64,000 bases of DNA from RUG100 sp034927505 (GTDB lineage: Bacteria > Bacillota > Clostridia > Peptostreptococcales > Anaerovoracaceae). Location of the stretch: positions 62,001 through 126,000 of the forward strand of contig JAYFPY010000010.1 in assembly GCA_034927505.1 (NCBI GenBank), given 5' to 3'. The notes under the pieces were generated by a model. The model was not told the DNA's origin. It saw nothing but the letters and a program-made list of their open reading frames with translations, and searched no databases. The translations under genes and the position numbers were made by a program. Of the stretch, positions 25,994 through 36,300 are shown one piece after another. Each line of letters begins with the position of its first letter. Position 1 is the stretch's first letter.

Positions 25994-28350
25994 TTTTTCT
26001 TTCTGCTCCTGACCATGACTTCATCGAGTGCGTCCTCGACTTTTTCTATCAGTACAAATTTCAACTGCTTTCTTACCTTTTCAGGTATCTCTTCGATGTC
26101 TCTTTCATTTTCCACAGGAAGCAGCACTTTCTTTATGCCTGCTCTGTGTGCGGCAAGGACCTTTTCTCTGATCCCGCCTACCGGCAGTATCTTTCCGGTT
26201 AGAGTTATCTCTCCCGTCATGGCAATATCTTTCTTTACCGGTATGCCGGTCAGTGTGGATATCATAGCCGTGCACATAGTCACGCCTGCCGAAGGTCCGT
26301 CTTTTGGGACTGCTCCTTCAGGGATATGTATATGTATATCTTTAGTCTTGTAGAAATCTTCTTCTATTCCCAGCTTTCCGGCCACCTGCCTGATATAGCT
26401 GATGCCGGTCTTTGCAGATTCCTGCATCACATCGCCCATCTGTCCTGTCAGCGACAGCTTTCCTGTCCCCGGCACTGCAGCCGTTTCAATGAACAGAGTA
26501 TCTCCGCCCACAACAGTCCATGCAAGGCCTGTGGTAACTCCCACTTCCTTTTCGCCTTTTATTATATCATATCTGAATTTCTTTTTACCCAGATAACTTT
26601 CTATATCTTCGGGACGTATAGCATATTCGTTTTCCCCGTCAGTCACGATCTTTCTCGCCACTTTTCGGCAGAGGTTTGCGATTTCTCTTTCAAGATTACG
26701 GACTCCCGATTCTCTCGTGTAATAGTTGATCAGATCTCTGATGGTCTTTTCCGGGATCTTCAGTTCCTTCTTCTTCAAACCGTTCTCTGCGATTTTTTTC
26801 GGCACCAGATATTTAGAAGCGATTTTTGTCTTTTCTTCTTCGGTGTATCCCATTACTTCAATAACTTCCATCCTGTCCAGGAGAGGCGCAGGTATGGTGT
26901 CTATGGAATTTGCCGTCGTTATGAACATCACCTTTGACAGATCGAACGGCACCTCCAGATAATGATCGGTGAATTCCTTGTTCTGCTCCGGATCCAGCAC
27001 TTCAAGCAAAGCTGACGAAGGATCTCCTCTGAAATCCGCACCCAGTTTGTCCACTTCATCGAAGAGGAATACAGGATTGTTGGTCCCCGCATCCTTGATG
27101 CAGTTTATTATTCTTCCCGGTATGGCTCCGATATATGTTCTTCTGTGTCCCCTTATCTCAGCTTCGTCCCTGACTCCGCCCAGAGACATTCTCACATATT
27201 CTCTTCCTATGGCTCTTGCCACCGATTTTACAATGGATGTTTTTCCTGTTCCCGGAGGCCCGACCAGACATAGGATCGGTCCCTTTATAGTCTTGCTCAG
27301 ACTTATGACTGCCAGATACTCCAGCACTCTTTCCTTTACCTTGTTCAGTCCATAGTGATCCTCATCCAGTATCTTTTCCGCTTTCTTCAGATCTATGTCA
27401 TTTTCCGAAGATTTGTTCCACGGCAGTGACAGTATAGTCTCGATATAGGTCCTGGCGACAGAACTTTCGGCCGAAGACGGCTGCATCTTGGCCATTCTCT
27501 TTATTTCTTTGTCGATCTTTTCTTCAGTTTTCTCTGAAAGGCCCAGACCCTTCAGCTGCTTTCGCCAGCCTTCGATCTCGTCTTCCACTTCCTCGTCTAC
27601 GCCCAGTTCTTCCTGGATCGCTCTCATCTGCTCGCGGAGATAATACTCCCTCTGGTTCTGATTGATCTGCGTCTTGACCTTGCTGTTGATGTCCTGTTCT
27701 ATATTCAGTATTTCGATCTCTCTTGTAAGTATCTGATTGATCTTTTCCAGACGTTCGTCTATATCCGTGCATTCCAGCACAGCCTGTTTTTCATCGATTT
27801 TTATGTCCAGGTGAGAAGCCACCATGTCGGCCAGTCTTCCCGGCTCATTGATAGTAGCCACTGTTGCGAATGTTTCCGGCGCCAGTTTTTGATTGACTGC
27901 CAGATACTCATCAAATATGGACAGGACGCTCCTCATCAGAGCTTCTGTCTTTGAGGATACATTTTCCGGCTCATCCTCTTCTATTTCCGTTACTGTACAT
28001 TTGAAATACGGTACTTCCATGAGCATTTCATCTATTTCACCGCGGGAAATACCTTCCACCAGCACCCTGATAGAATCTCCCGGCAGCTTGAGCATCTGCT
28101 TTATTCTTGCAATAGTCCCTATATGATAAAAATCATTTACCGTAGGAAGGTCTGTTGTTTCATCTTTCTGCGTAGCAAGGAAAATGTGCTGATTCTTTAT
28201 CATTGCTTTTTCCAATGCGTTGATCGACTTTTCTCTTCCTATATCAAAATGAAGCACCATGTTGGGGAATATAGTAAGCCCCCTCAGCGGTATCATTGGA
28301 AGGATAAGTTTTCCTTCTTCGTTTATATCTACTCCGGTGATTTTAGTCAT
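25990..28350 (-). CDS. lon: ATP-dependent protease Lon
   Basis: This is a 786-residue LonA. It has an N-terminal substrate-recognition domain (about 15-210), an AAA+ module with Walker A GPPGTGKTS near 365 and a DEVDKLG-containing Walker B, and a C-terminal protease domain with the Ser-Lys dyad: Ser687 in DGPSAG and Lys730 in GGIREKV. It degrades misfolded and regulatory proteins in the cytoplasm. A GGGAG precedes the ATG. A hairpin separates it from clpX upstream, so it may have its own promoter, though none is obvious. Confidence 0.97.
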   Translation of the reverse strand: MTKITGVDINEEGKLILPMIPLRGLTIFPNMVLHFDIGREKSINALEKAMIKNQHIFLATQKDETTDLPTVNDFYHIGTIARIKQMLKLPGDSIRVLVEGISRGEIDEMLMEVPYFKCTVTEIEEDEPENVSSKTEALMRSVLSIFDEYLAVNQKLAPETFATVATINEPGRLADMVASHLDIKIDEKQAVLECTDIDERLEKINQILTREIEILNIEQDINSKVKTQINQNQREYYLREQMRAIQEELGVDEEVEDEIEGWRKQLKGLGLSEKTEEKIDKEIKRMAKMQPSSAESSVARTYIETILSLPWNKSSENDIDLKKAEKILDEDHYGLNKVKERVLEYLAVISLSKTIKGPILCLVGPPGTGKTSIVKSVARAIGREYVRMSLGGVRDEAEIRGHRRTYIGAIPGRIINCIKDAGTNNPVFLFDEVDKLGADFRGDPSSALLEVLDPEQNKEFTDHYLEVPFDLSKVMFITTANSIDTIPAPLLDRMEVIEVMGYTEEEKTKIASKYLVPKKIAENGLKKKELKIPEKTIRDLINYYTRESGVRNLEREIANLCRKVARKIVTDGENEYAIRPEDIESYLGKKKFRYDIIKGEKEVGVTTGLAWTVVGGDTLFIETAAVPGTGKLSLTGQMGDVMQESAKTGISYIRQVAGKLGIEEDFYKTKDIHIHIPEGAVPKDGPSAGVTMCTAMISTLTGIPVKKDIAMTGEITLTGKILPVGGIREKVLAAHRAGIKKVLLPVENERDIEEIPEKVRKQLKFVLIEKVEDALDEVMVRSRKKK

Positions 28351-28401
28351 TTCGATCTCCCTTCTTTCTATACGCCTGCCTGTTTATCTTTTCCTATGAA
28401 T

Positions 28402-28426
28402 AAAGGCGACTGCATCAGCCGCCTTT
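28402..28426 (-). terminator. intrinsic terminator between clpX and lon
   Basis: The stem AAAGGCG (28402-28408) / CGCCTTT (28420-28426) lies just past the clpX stop. The T tract on the minus strand is only three or four bases, so read-through to lon is likely. Confidence 0.5.
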
Positions 28427-28430
28427 TGTT

Positions 28431-29705
28431 CTATGCCGTTTCACCTTTCGTGATTTCCTCTTTGGTATCTGCAATGACCAGTGTCGGTCTCACGCCTTCT
28501 TCAATAGCAGCCTTCGTTATGATGCACTTTTCCACATCTTTCCGCGACGGTATATCGTACATTATGTCTGTCATGACATTTTCCATTATACTTCGCAGCC
28601 CTCTGGCTCCCGTTTTCCTTTCGATCGCCTTCTTCGCAATGGCCAGTATGGCATCGTCCTCGATCTCCAGTTCCACGTTGTCTATTTCAAACAGCCGTTT
28701 GTACTGTTTGACCAGCGCGTTCTTCGGCTCGGTCAGTATCTGGACCAGAGCATCTTCAGACAGTTCCTCAAGAGTGACTATGGCAGGCAGTCTGCCTATG
28801 AACTCCGGTATGAGCCCGTATTTCAGCAAGTCTTCCGGCTGTACCTGTTTCAGTATCTCTTCGATCTCTTCCTCGGTTTTTTCCATATCCGCATTGAATC
28901 CGATAACTTTTTCTCCGATCCTCTGCTGTATGATCTTATCCAGTCCGTCAAAAGCACCGCCGCATATAAACATAACATTTGTAGTATCGAACTGTATGAA
29001 TTCCTGATGAGGATGTTTCCTTCCTCCCTGCGGAGGCACACTGGCAACAGTCCCTTCAAGTATTTTCAGAAGAGCCTGCTGTACTCCCTCACCGCTGACA
29101 TCCCTCGTTATGGAAGGATTATCGGATTTCTTTGCTATCTTATCGATCTCATCAACATATATTATGCCCATCTGAGCTTTTTCGATGTCGAAATCCGCAG
29201 CCTGTATCAACTTTAAAAGGATGTTCTCAACATCTTCGCCTACATATCCGGCTTCTGTAAGAGCAGTGGCGTCGGCAATGGCAAACGGTACGTTCAGTAT
29301 CTTTGCCAGGGTCTGAGCCAGCAGCGTCTTCCCCGATCCGGTAGGTCCGGCCATAACTATATTGCTCTTCTGGAGTTCCACATCTTCACTGTTTCCGCCC
29401 AGTTTTCCTATCCTTTTATAGTGGTTGTACACCGCTACAGACAGTACCTTCTTTGCATCGTCCTGCCCTATCACATACTCTGAAAGCATCCTTGATATTT
29501 CTTTCGGCGTTGGCAGTTTTGCATTTTCTCCTACTGCCTCGGCTTCAATGGACTCTTCCATGCCTTCTGCGATTATATCCTGACACAGTTCAACGCATTC
29601 ATTGCATATATATACGTCAGGTCCTGCAATGAGCCTTTTTACCTGACTCTGCGGCCTTCCGCAGAAGGAGCATTTTATTTCATTGTTTTCATCATATTTT
29701 GTCAT
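28431..29705 (-). CDS. clpX: ATP-dependent Clp protease ATP-binding subunit ClpX
   Basis: This 424-residue AAA+ unfoldase begins with a C4 zinc finger (Cys12, 15, 34, 37), followed by Walker A GPTGSGKT (about 117-124), Walker B IIYVDEIDK and the IGF-type loop needed to dock on ClpP (VIGFNAD). It feeds substrates to ClpP, whose gene lies 14 bases upstream. Order tig-clpP-clpX-lon is the standard one. Confidence 0.98.
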   Translation of the reverse strand: MTKYDENNEIKCSFCGRPQSQVKRLIAGPDVYICNECVELCQDIIAEGMEESIEAEAVGENAKLPTPKEISRMLSEYVIGQDDAKKVLSVAVYNHYKRIGKLGGNSEDVELQKSNIVMAGPTGSGKTLLAQTLAKILNVPFAIADATALTEAGYVGEDVENILLKLIQAADFDIEKAQMGIIYVDEIDKIAKKSDNPSITRDVSGEGVQQALLKILEGTVASVPPQGGRKHPHQEFIQFDTTNVMFICGGAFDGLDKIIQQRIGEKVIGFNADMEKTEEEIEEILKQVQPEDLLKYGLIPEFIGRLPAIVTLEELSEDALVQILTEPKNALVKQYKRLFEIDNVELEIEDDAILAIAKKAIERKTGARGLRSIMENVMTDIMYDIPSRKDVEKCIITKAAIEEGVRPTLVIADTKEEITKGETA

Positions 29706-29719
29706 ATGTCACTCCCCCT

Positions 29720-30301
29720 TTATCTGGATGTGATCACCTTGTCGATCAAACCGTATGATGCAGCCTGCTCGGCACTCATAAAGTTATCTCTGTCGGTATC
29801 CTTTTCGATTGTTTTCAACGGTTTTCCCGTATTCTTGCTCAATATTCTGTTCAGCTTTTCTCTTGTACTGATTATCCAGTCAGCGTGGATCTTCACATCG
29901 GATGCCTGACCCTGAGCACCGCCCAGAGGCTGGTGTATCATGATCTCCGCATTTGGAAGAGCCATCCTTTTGCCCTGTGCGCCGGCAGCCAGGAGGAAAG
30001 CCCCCATACTGGCTGCAAGTCCGACACATATGGTCGAAACATCGGGCTTGATGTAATTCATCGTATCATATATCGCCATCCCTGCAGTTACGCTGCCGCC
30101 CGGACTGTTGATATATATGCAGATATCCTTGTCCGGATCCTCTGCTTCCAAAAACAAAAGCTGCGCAACGATCAGGCTGGCAATATTTTCATCTATCTCT
30201 TCCCCAAGGAAGATGATCCTGTCCTTCAGTAATCTTGAATAAATATCATAAGACCTTTCGCCTCTGCTGGTCTGTTCAATTACATAAGGTATCAATGCCA
30301 T
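29720..30301 (-). CDS. clpP: ATP-dependent Clp protease proteolytic subunit
   Basis: This 193-residue serine peptidase has the triad Ser98 (GLAASMGAF), His123 (MIHQPLGG) and an Asp near 172 (DTDRDNFM). It forms the tetradecameric chamber that works with ClpX. It begins 15 bases after tig. Confidence 0.98.
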   Translation of the reverse strand: MALIPYVIEQTSRGERSYDIYSRLLKDRIIFLGEEIDENIASLIVAQLLFLEAEDPDKDICIYINSPGGSVTAGMAIYDTMNYIKPDVSTICVGLAASMGAFLLAAGAQGKRMALPNAEIMIHQPLGGAQGQASDVKIHADWIISTREKLNRILSKNTGKPLKTIEKDTDRDNFMSAEQAASYGLIDKVITSR

Positions 30302-30316
30302 TTGTCGTTTCCTTTC

Positions 30317-31600
30317 TTACTTTATTACTGCATTATCATAGATCAGATCTACAGCTTTCTTCATCTTTATATCTCTTTCAAGATACCCGATATTCTGAGT
30401 TCCAATCACTTCTTTGATTTTCTCCAGTTCCATTCCGTACTGTATAGCCATCAGTTCCAGTTCCTTTTCGATCTCTTCTTCGGATGCTGTCACTTCTTCT
30501 GCATCGGCTATAGCGCCTACGATCATTCTGGTCTTTACTCTTTTTCTTGCATCGTCTTTTATTTCATCTCTGAATTCACTGACATTCTTGCCCATGTATT
30601 CCAGATATTTTTCAAGATCCATCCCCTGCGATCTCAGCTGCTGATCCATCTCATTGACCATATTATTGATCTCGTCCTGGATCATCACTTCAGGAATGTC
30701 TATATCGTTTGCTTCATAAACTTTGCCGAGAGCATCATCCTTCATCTTGTTTTCAGCCTGAGCAGCCTTTGATTTTACCAGCTGTTCTTCTGTATTCTTC
30801 TTCAGTTCTTCCAGAGTATCGAATTCGCTTGTGTCCTTTGCGAATTCATCATCCAGTTCAGGAAGCTCTTCAACCTTGATCTCATGCACTTTGCACTTGA
30901 ACACTGCCTCTTTTCCTGCAAGATTTTCTGCATGGTATTCTTCAGGGAATGTCACAACCACATCTTTGTCTTCGCCCTTTGAAGTTCCTACCAGCTGCTC
31001 TTCGAATCCCGGGATAAAGCTGTTCGATCCCAGCTTCAACGGATAGTTCTCTGCCTTTCCGCCTTCGAATTCCACGCCGTCGACAGATCCGGCATAATCC
31101 AGCAGGACCATGTCTCCGTTTTCTGCAGGCCTTTCGACCTCTACCATTCTTGCGTTTCTCTTGCGCAGGTTTTCCATTTCTTCGGCAACGTCTTCTTCTT
31201 TGCATTCGCCTTCGGTTTTTTCGATTTCAACGCCCTTGTAGTCCTTTACTTCGAATTCAGGATATGTAGCAACTGTTACAGTAGCTGTGAAATCATTTCC
31301 TTTTTCCACCTTTGAGAATTCAACTCTCGGTGAATCGATTACGTCTATTTCCAGCTGTCCCAGTGCTGCAGGGTACTCTTTGTTGAGCAGTTCATTTACC
31401 GCATCGTCAACAAATACATTTTCCCCATATTTCTTTTCTATTATACTGCGTGGAGCCTTGCCTTTTCTGAAACCGTCGATCTCGAAATTGTCTTTGCCCG
31501 ACTGATAAACAGCAACTACTGCCTTTTCCAGCTCATCGGCTGTAAACTCCATAGTAAGTTTTGCTTCATTGTTTTCCTTTGAAATAAGTGTAGCTTTCAT
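30317..31600 (-). CDS. tig: trigger factor (ribosome-associated chaperone/PPIase)
   Basis: This 427-residue protein has the three trigger-factor domains: an N-terminal ribosome-binding domain with GFRKGKAPRSIIEKKYG (about 43-59), an FKBP-type PPIase domain (about 150-245, GDMVLLDYAGSVDG), and a helical C-terminal arm. It binds nascent chains at the exit tunnel. AGGAGG lies about 12 bases before the ATG. It is downstream of the CYTH gene and upstream of clpP. Confidence 0.97.
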   Translation of the reverse strand: MKATLISKENNEAKLTMEFTADELEKAVVAVYQSGKDNFEIDGFRKGKAPRSIIEKKYGENVFVDDAVNELLNKEYPAALGQLEIDVIDSPRVEFSKVEKGNDFTATVTVATYPEFEVKDYKGVEIEKTEGECKEEDVAEEMENLRKRNARMVEVERPAENGDMVLLDYAGSVDGVEFEGGKAENYPLKLGSNSFIPGFEEQLVGTSKGEDKDVVVTFPEEYHAENLAGKEAVFKCKVHEIKVEELPELDDEFAKDTSEFDTLEELKKNTEEQLVKSKAAQAENKMKDDALGKVYEANDIDIPEVMIQDEINNMVNEMDQQLRSQGMDLEKYLEYMGKNVSEFRDEIKDDARKRVKTRMIVGAIADAEEVTASEEEIEKELELMAIQYGMELEKIKEVIGTQNIGYLERDIKMKKAVDLIYDNAVIK

Positions 31601-31624
31601 TTGATAAAAAATCCTCCTAATTAA

Positions 31625-32251
31625 TTATATCATACCCAGCAACTTCAGCCCTCTTGCGAATTTGCTGTCCTTTTCAGGTTTAAGATCATATCTTTCCTGC
31701 AGTTGTTCTCCCAGTTTGATCAGGTCCGTTTCTTCACCGCTGAACAGCTCTATCTCCAGTTCGCATACCGGTTCTTTGCCGTCCTCTGTGATTATTTCTC
31801 CATCATCCAGTGATATTTCAACGATACTGTCTCCCATATCCACTCTGAAAGATTTACGCAGAACATTGACCTGCATCATGCATTTCAGTTCTTTTTCGCC
31901 CAGCAGATCCATCATGTCGATGCCTTCATCGCTCTGGCTGAATACTGTCGGATCCGGGGTCTCAGGCATTTTGCCCTCTCCCAGATTGATGTTGAGTTCC
32001 TCTCTTTTGTGCAGAGGTCCCTGATTCTCGCCGTTCCACTTTAAAGAAGCGACCAACTTCTTGCCCTCTTCTCTCAATCTGAATGCGATATCATTTTTAA
32101 ACAGTATGTGATCCTCAGTGTCAAAATAAGTTCCGTTGAAAGCATTCCTGCCCCTTGAGCCCTTTTCTTCCAGACTCTTGAGCTGAGAATCTTCCCAGAT
32201 ACGGTCCGCGACCTCAGGGTCACTGATCATATACTTTAATTCGATCTCCAT
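31625..32251 (-). CDS. CYTH domain protein (inorganic triphosphatase-like)
   Basis: This 208-residue protein starts with the diagnostic EIELK (ExExK) motif of CYTH enzymes. Alternating basic and acidic strands follow, such as AFRLREEG and SLKWNGENQG, forming the triphosphate tunnel. Characterised members are tripolyphosphatases or adenylate cyclases; bacterial stand-alone forms are usually inorganic triphosphatases. It has its own promoter at 32285-32313 and precedes tig. Confidence 0.85.
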   Translation of the reverse strand: MEIELKYMISDPEVADRIWEDSQLKSLEEKGSRGRNAFNGTYFDTEDHILFKNDIAFRLREEGKKLVASLKWNGENQGPLHKREELNINLGEGKMPETPDPTVFSQSDEGIDMMDLLGEKELKCMMQVNVLRKSFRVDMGDSIVEISLDDGEIITEDGKEPVCELEIELFSGEETDLIKLGEQLQERYDLKPEKDSKFARGLKLLGMI

Positions 32252-32284
32252 AGTCCACCTTCTCTTTTATGCGTGAATAGTGGT

Positions 32285-32313
32285 ATTGTATCACTTATCT
32301 CTTAAAAAATCAA
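32285..32313 (-). promoter_or_regulatory. sigma-A promoter before the CYTH-tig-clpPX genes
   Basis: The minus strand has TTGATT (32313-32308), a 17-base spacer and TACAAT (32290-32285), immediately after the argF terminator and about 34 bases before the CYTH start. Confidence 0.6.
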
Positions 32314-32353
32314 CAAAAAAAGCACTTTGCACCTGCCCGCCGGCAAGTGCAAA
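32314..32353 (-). terminator. intrinsic terminator after argF
   Basis: A 12-base stem with one mismatch (TTTGCACTTGCC / GGCAGGTGCAAA on the minus strand) is followed by seven T within 4 bases. It starts 12 bases past the argF stop. Confidence 0.85.
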
Positions 32354-32365
32354 ATTCCAACGCTT

Positions 32366-33361
32366 TTAAGCCATTGTAGAGACTATTACAGCCTTGATCG
32401 AATGCATTCTGTTTTCCGCTTCATCGAAGACCCGGGAATGGGGTCCCCGAAATACTTCATCGGTCACTTCTCGGATGTCATATCCCAGTTCTTTCTGCTC
32501 TTTTGCCATCCTCGTCTCAAAATCATGATATGAAGGAAGGCAGTGAAGGAATATCACATCCTTGTTTCCTGTGGCCTCCAGCATTTCATCTGTTATCTTG
32601 TAAGGAGTCAGCAGTTTGACCCTTTCAGGAGTCTCTGCTTCTTCGCCCATGCTCACCCATACATCTGTGTAGATCACATCGGCTCCCTTCAGGCTTTCTA
32701 TATCCGAAGACACTTCTATGACTGCACCTGTCTCCTCTGCAACAGCAGCTACCTTTGCCATCACACCGGCATCCAGTTCTTTGGCCAGCCGCTCCGGCCC
32801 ATAGGCCACGAAATGCATGCCCATCTTGGCACACCCATACATCCAGGCGTAGCTCATATTGTTCCGCACATCTCCTACAAATACGACTTTGCAGTCGCCG
32901 AGAGGTTTGTCTATATGTTCTTCCATAGTCATCATATCGGCCAGGATCTGCGTCGGATGATCTATGTCTGTCAACCCGTTCCATACAGGCACTCCGGAAT
33001 ACCTGGCAAGATCCTCCACCAGCGACTGTTCGTATCCCCTGTATTCTATACCGTCAAAGAACCTTCCCAGCACGCGGGCGCTGTCTTCGATAGATTCCTT
33101 CTTGCCCACCTGCGAACTGCCGGAATCCAGAAAAGTCACCTGTCCGCCTTCATCACGACAGGCCACTTCGAATGAGCACCTTGTTCTTGTTGAAGTCTTT
33201 TCGAACAGCAGCACGATATTCTTGCCGGCAAGTCTCTTTTTCTCTGCGCCTGATTTTTTCTCAGCCTTCAGCTGATGCGCCAGATCCAGCATGTATCTTA
33301 TTTCTTCCGGCGTGAAATCCATCAGCGTCAGAAAACTTCTTCCTTTTAGATCTACAGTCAT
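32366..33361 (-). CDS. argF: ornithine carbamoyltransferase
   Basis: This 331-residue enzyme transfers the carbamoyl group from carbamoyl phosphate to ornithine, giving citrulline. It has the phosphate-binding loop STRTR (57-61) and the ornithine loop FLHCLPSYHD, in which LHCLP distinguishes it from aspartate carbamoyltransferase. It lies 11 bases behind carB, so the same transcript makes carbamoyl phosphate and uses it. A catabolic (arginine deiminase) role is less likely because no arcA or arcC is nearby. Confidence 0.96.
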   Translation of the reverse strand: MTVDLKGRSFLTLMDFTPEEIRYMLDLAHQLKAEKKSGAEKKRLAGKNIVLLFEKTSTRTRCSFEVACRDEGGQVTFLDSGSSQVGKKESIEDSARVLGRFFDGIEYRGYEQSLVEDLARYSGVPVWNGLTDIDHPTQILADMMTMEEHIDKPLGDCKVVFVGDVRNNMSYAWMYGCAKMGMHFVAYGPERLAKELDAGVMAKVAAVAEETGAVIEVSSDIESLKGADVIYTDVWVSMGEEAETPERVKLLTPYKITDEMLEATGNKDVIFLHCLPSYHDFETRMAKEQKELGYDIREVTDEVFRGPHSRVFDEAENRMHSIKAVIVSTMA

Positions 33362-33372
33362 AGTCTTTCTCC

Positions 33373-36300
33373 TTATATTTTGCAGATGTCCACCATGTTG
33401 ACATTTTCAAGGTTTTTTCCGGACAGCAGGCAGTTTGCCAAAGCGCCTGCCGTATCTACCGATGTCAGCGTGACTATGCTTCTTTCGATAGCTTTTCTTC
33501 TCATCTGCACAGCCTGCACTGCCGGGTCTCTTCCCACCTTGGATGTGGAAACCACGAAGTCCACGGCTCCGCTGTCGAATATGGTATTTGTATTCGGCTC
33601 CGGTTCATTGAATTTGTTCACATGTTCCGCTTCGACGCCGTGTTCTTTCAGATATTCGCAGGTCCCTTTGGTCGCTGCTATTTTATATCCGAATTCGATG
33701 AATTTCTTTGCCAGTTCCACCGCCTCCGGTTTGTCTGCATCTTTTACCGTTATCAGCACAGTGTCGGCAACTTTTGACAGCCCGTATCCTGCACCCAGCA
33801 GCCCTTTGTACAGAGCCGATTCAAAGTCCTTATCGATCCCCAGCACCTCGCCGGTAGATTTCATCTCAGGCCCCAGCTGACTGTCCGCATCTGTCAGCTT
33901 TGAGAAGCTGAAGACAGGTACCTTCACGGCCACATAGTCTCCTGCCGGCACCAGACCCGGTTCAAATCCCTGATCCTTCAGCGTGTGTCCCAGCAGTATA
34001 TTTGTAGCCAGCTTTACGATAGGCACATTGGTGACCTTACTGATGTACGGCACCGTCCTTGACGATCTCGGATTTACTTCTATCACATACAGGACATCCT
34101 GATAATACACATACTGTATATTGATCATGCCGACAACATTCAGTTCCTTTGCCAGCTTTCCCGTGTATTCGATGATCTGTTCGGTAACGCCGTCAGGCAG
34201 ATTCTGCGGCGGATAGACCGAAATGGAATCCCCCGAATGGACGCCGGCTCTTTCGATATGCTCCATGATCCCCGGTATAAGGAAATCCTTCCCATCGCAT
34301 ACAGCATCGACTTCTATCTCCGTGCCCATCAGATACTTGTCTATGAGCACCGGATTTTTCAACTCGCCGGGGGCCGTGATGATGTCCATGTACTCTATGA
34401 CGTCCTCCACCCCATAAGCTATGATCATATTCTGTCCGCCCAGCACGTATGAAGGTCTGAGCAGGACCGGATATCCCAGCTCTTCGGCTTCTCTGACCGC
34501 AGTCTCCGTTGTATATGCCATCTTGCCTTCCGCTCTCGGGATGCCGCATTTTTCCAGCACCGCATCGAACCTTTCACGGTCTTCGGCCGCATCGATGCTG
34601 TCTGCGCTGGTGCCCAGTATCCTGACTCCCTTTTCTGTAAGGTAGTCTATCAGTTTTATGGCAGTCTGGCCTCCGAACTGGACGATCACTCCGTCCGGTT
34701 TTTCCGTCTCTATTATTCCGTCGACATCTTCCGGCGTCAGCGGTTCGAAGTACAGCCTGTCTGAAATGTCGAAATCTGTGCTGACAGTCTCCGGATTGTT
34801 ATTTACTATAACAGCTTCATATCCGGCTTCACGGATCGCATTGATGCAGTGCACCGAACAGTAGTCGAACTCGATCCCCTGTCCGATCCTTATAGGGCCT
34901 GAACCGAATACCATGATCTTCTTTTTGCCTGTATCATGTTCTTCGATGAATTCCGTCGCTTCATTTTCTTCATCGAATGTCCCGTAGAAATACGGCGTCT
35001 CGGCGGCGAATTCAGCCGCGCATGTATCTACCATTTTATATACTTCCGGTATCTTTACCGGCGGCTTCTGACCGCTGAGTCTTTCGATGGTAGAATCCAG
35101 AAAACCCAGATCCTTTGCATCCTTGTATTTCTCTTCTGTCAGTTCTCCCAGCATCAGATGTTTTTCCATGAACACCAGATTGTTTATCTTGGACAGGAAC
35201 CACCTGTCGATCTTCGTAATGTGGAAAATATTTTCCAGGGGCACGCCTCTCTTGAAAGCTTCATAGATCACGAAGATCCTCTGGTCATCACAGTTGTGCA
35301 GCATCTCTTCTATCTCAAGTGTGGATTTGCTCTTCAGCTTTTTCATATTCAGAGTATCCAGACCCAGTTCGATGGACCTTACAGCTTTCATCATGGCCTG
35401 TTCAAAGAAACTGCCTATAGCCATTACCTCGCCGGTGGCTTTCATCTGAGTGCCCAGAGTTCTTCTTGCGTATACGAATTTGTCGAAAGGCCACTTGGGG
35501 AACTTCACGACTACATAATCCAGTGCCGGCTCAAAACAGGCGTATGTTTTCCCTGTGATGGCGTTCTTTATTTCATCCAGTGTATATCCGATGGCGATCT
35601 TGCTGGCGATCTTTGCGATAGGATATCCTGTCGCCTTGGAAGCCAGCGCCGATGATCTTGACACCCTCGGATTCACTTCGATGACTGCATACTCAAAACT
35701 GTCCGGGTTCAGTGCGAACTGACAGTTGCATCCGCCTTCCACTCCCAGCTCCTGGATTATATTGATGGAAGCCGTCCTCAGCATCTGATACTCTTTGTCC
35801 GCCAGTGTAACTGCCGGAGCAACTACGATAGAGTCTCCCGTATGCACGCCCACCGGGTCCAGATTTTCCATGGAACATACTGTGATGCAGTTGTTCTTCG
35901 CATCCCGTATCACTTCAAATTCTATTTCTTTCCATCCGGATACACATTTTTCGACCAGTATCTGAGTTATCGGCGACAGCCTCAGTCCATCGCCTCCTAT
36001 TATCTTCAGATCGTGAGCATTCTCCACGATCCCGCCGCCGGTGCCTCCCAGTGTGAAAGCCGGTCTTACTATGACCGGATATCCGATCTCATCTGCATAA
36101 GCCAGCGCATCATCGATATGATTCACTACCTTGGATTCGATCACCGGTTCGCCTATGGACTCCAGCATGTCCTTGAACAACTGCCTGTCCTCGGCTTTGT
36201 CTATGGTCTCCGGATCGGCGCCCAGCAGTTTTACATTCTGTTCGTCAAGGAACCCTTCCTTTGCCAGCTGCATAGAAAGAGTCAACCCCATCTGTCCTCC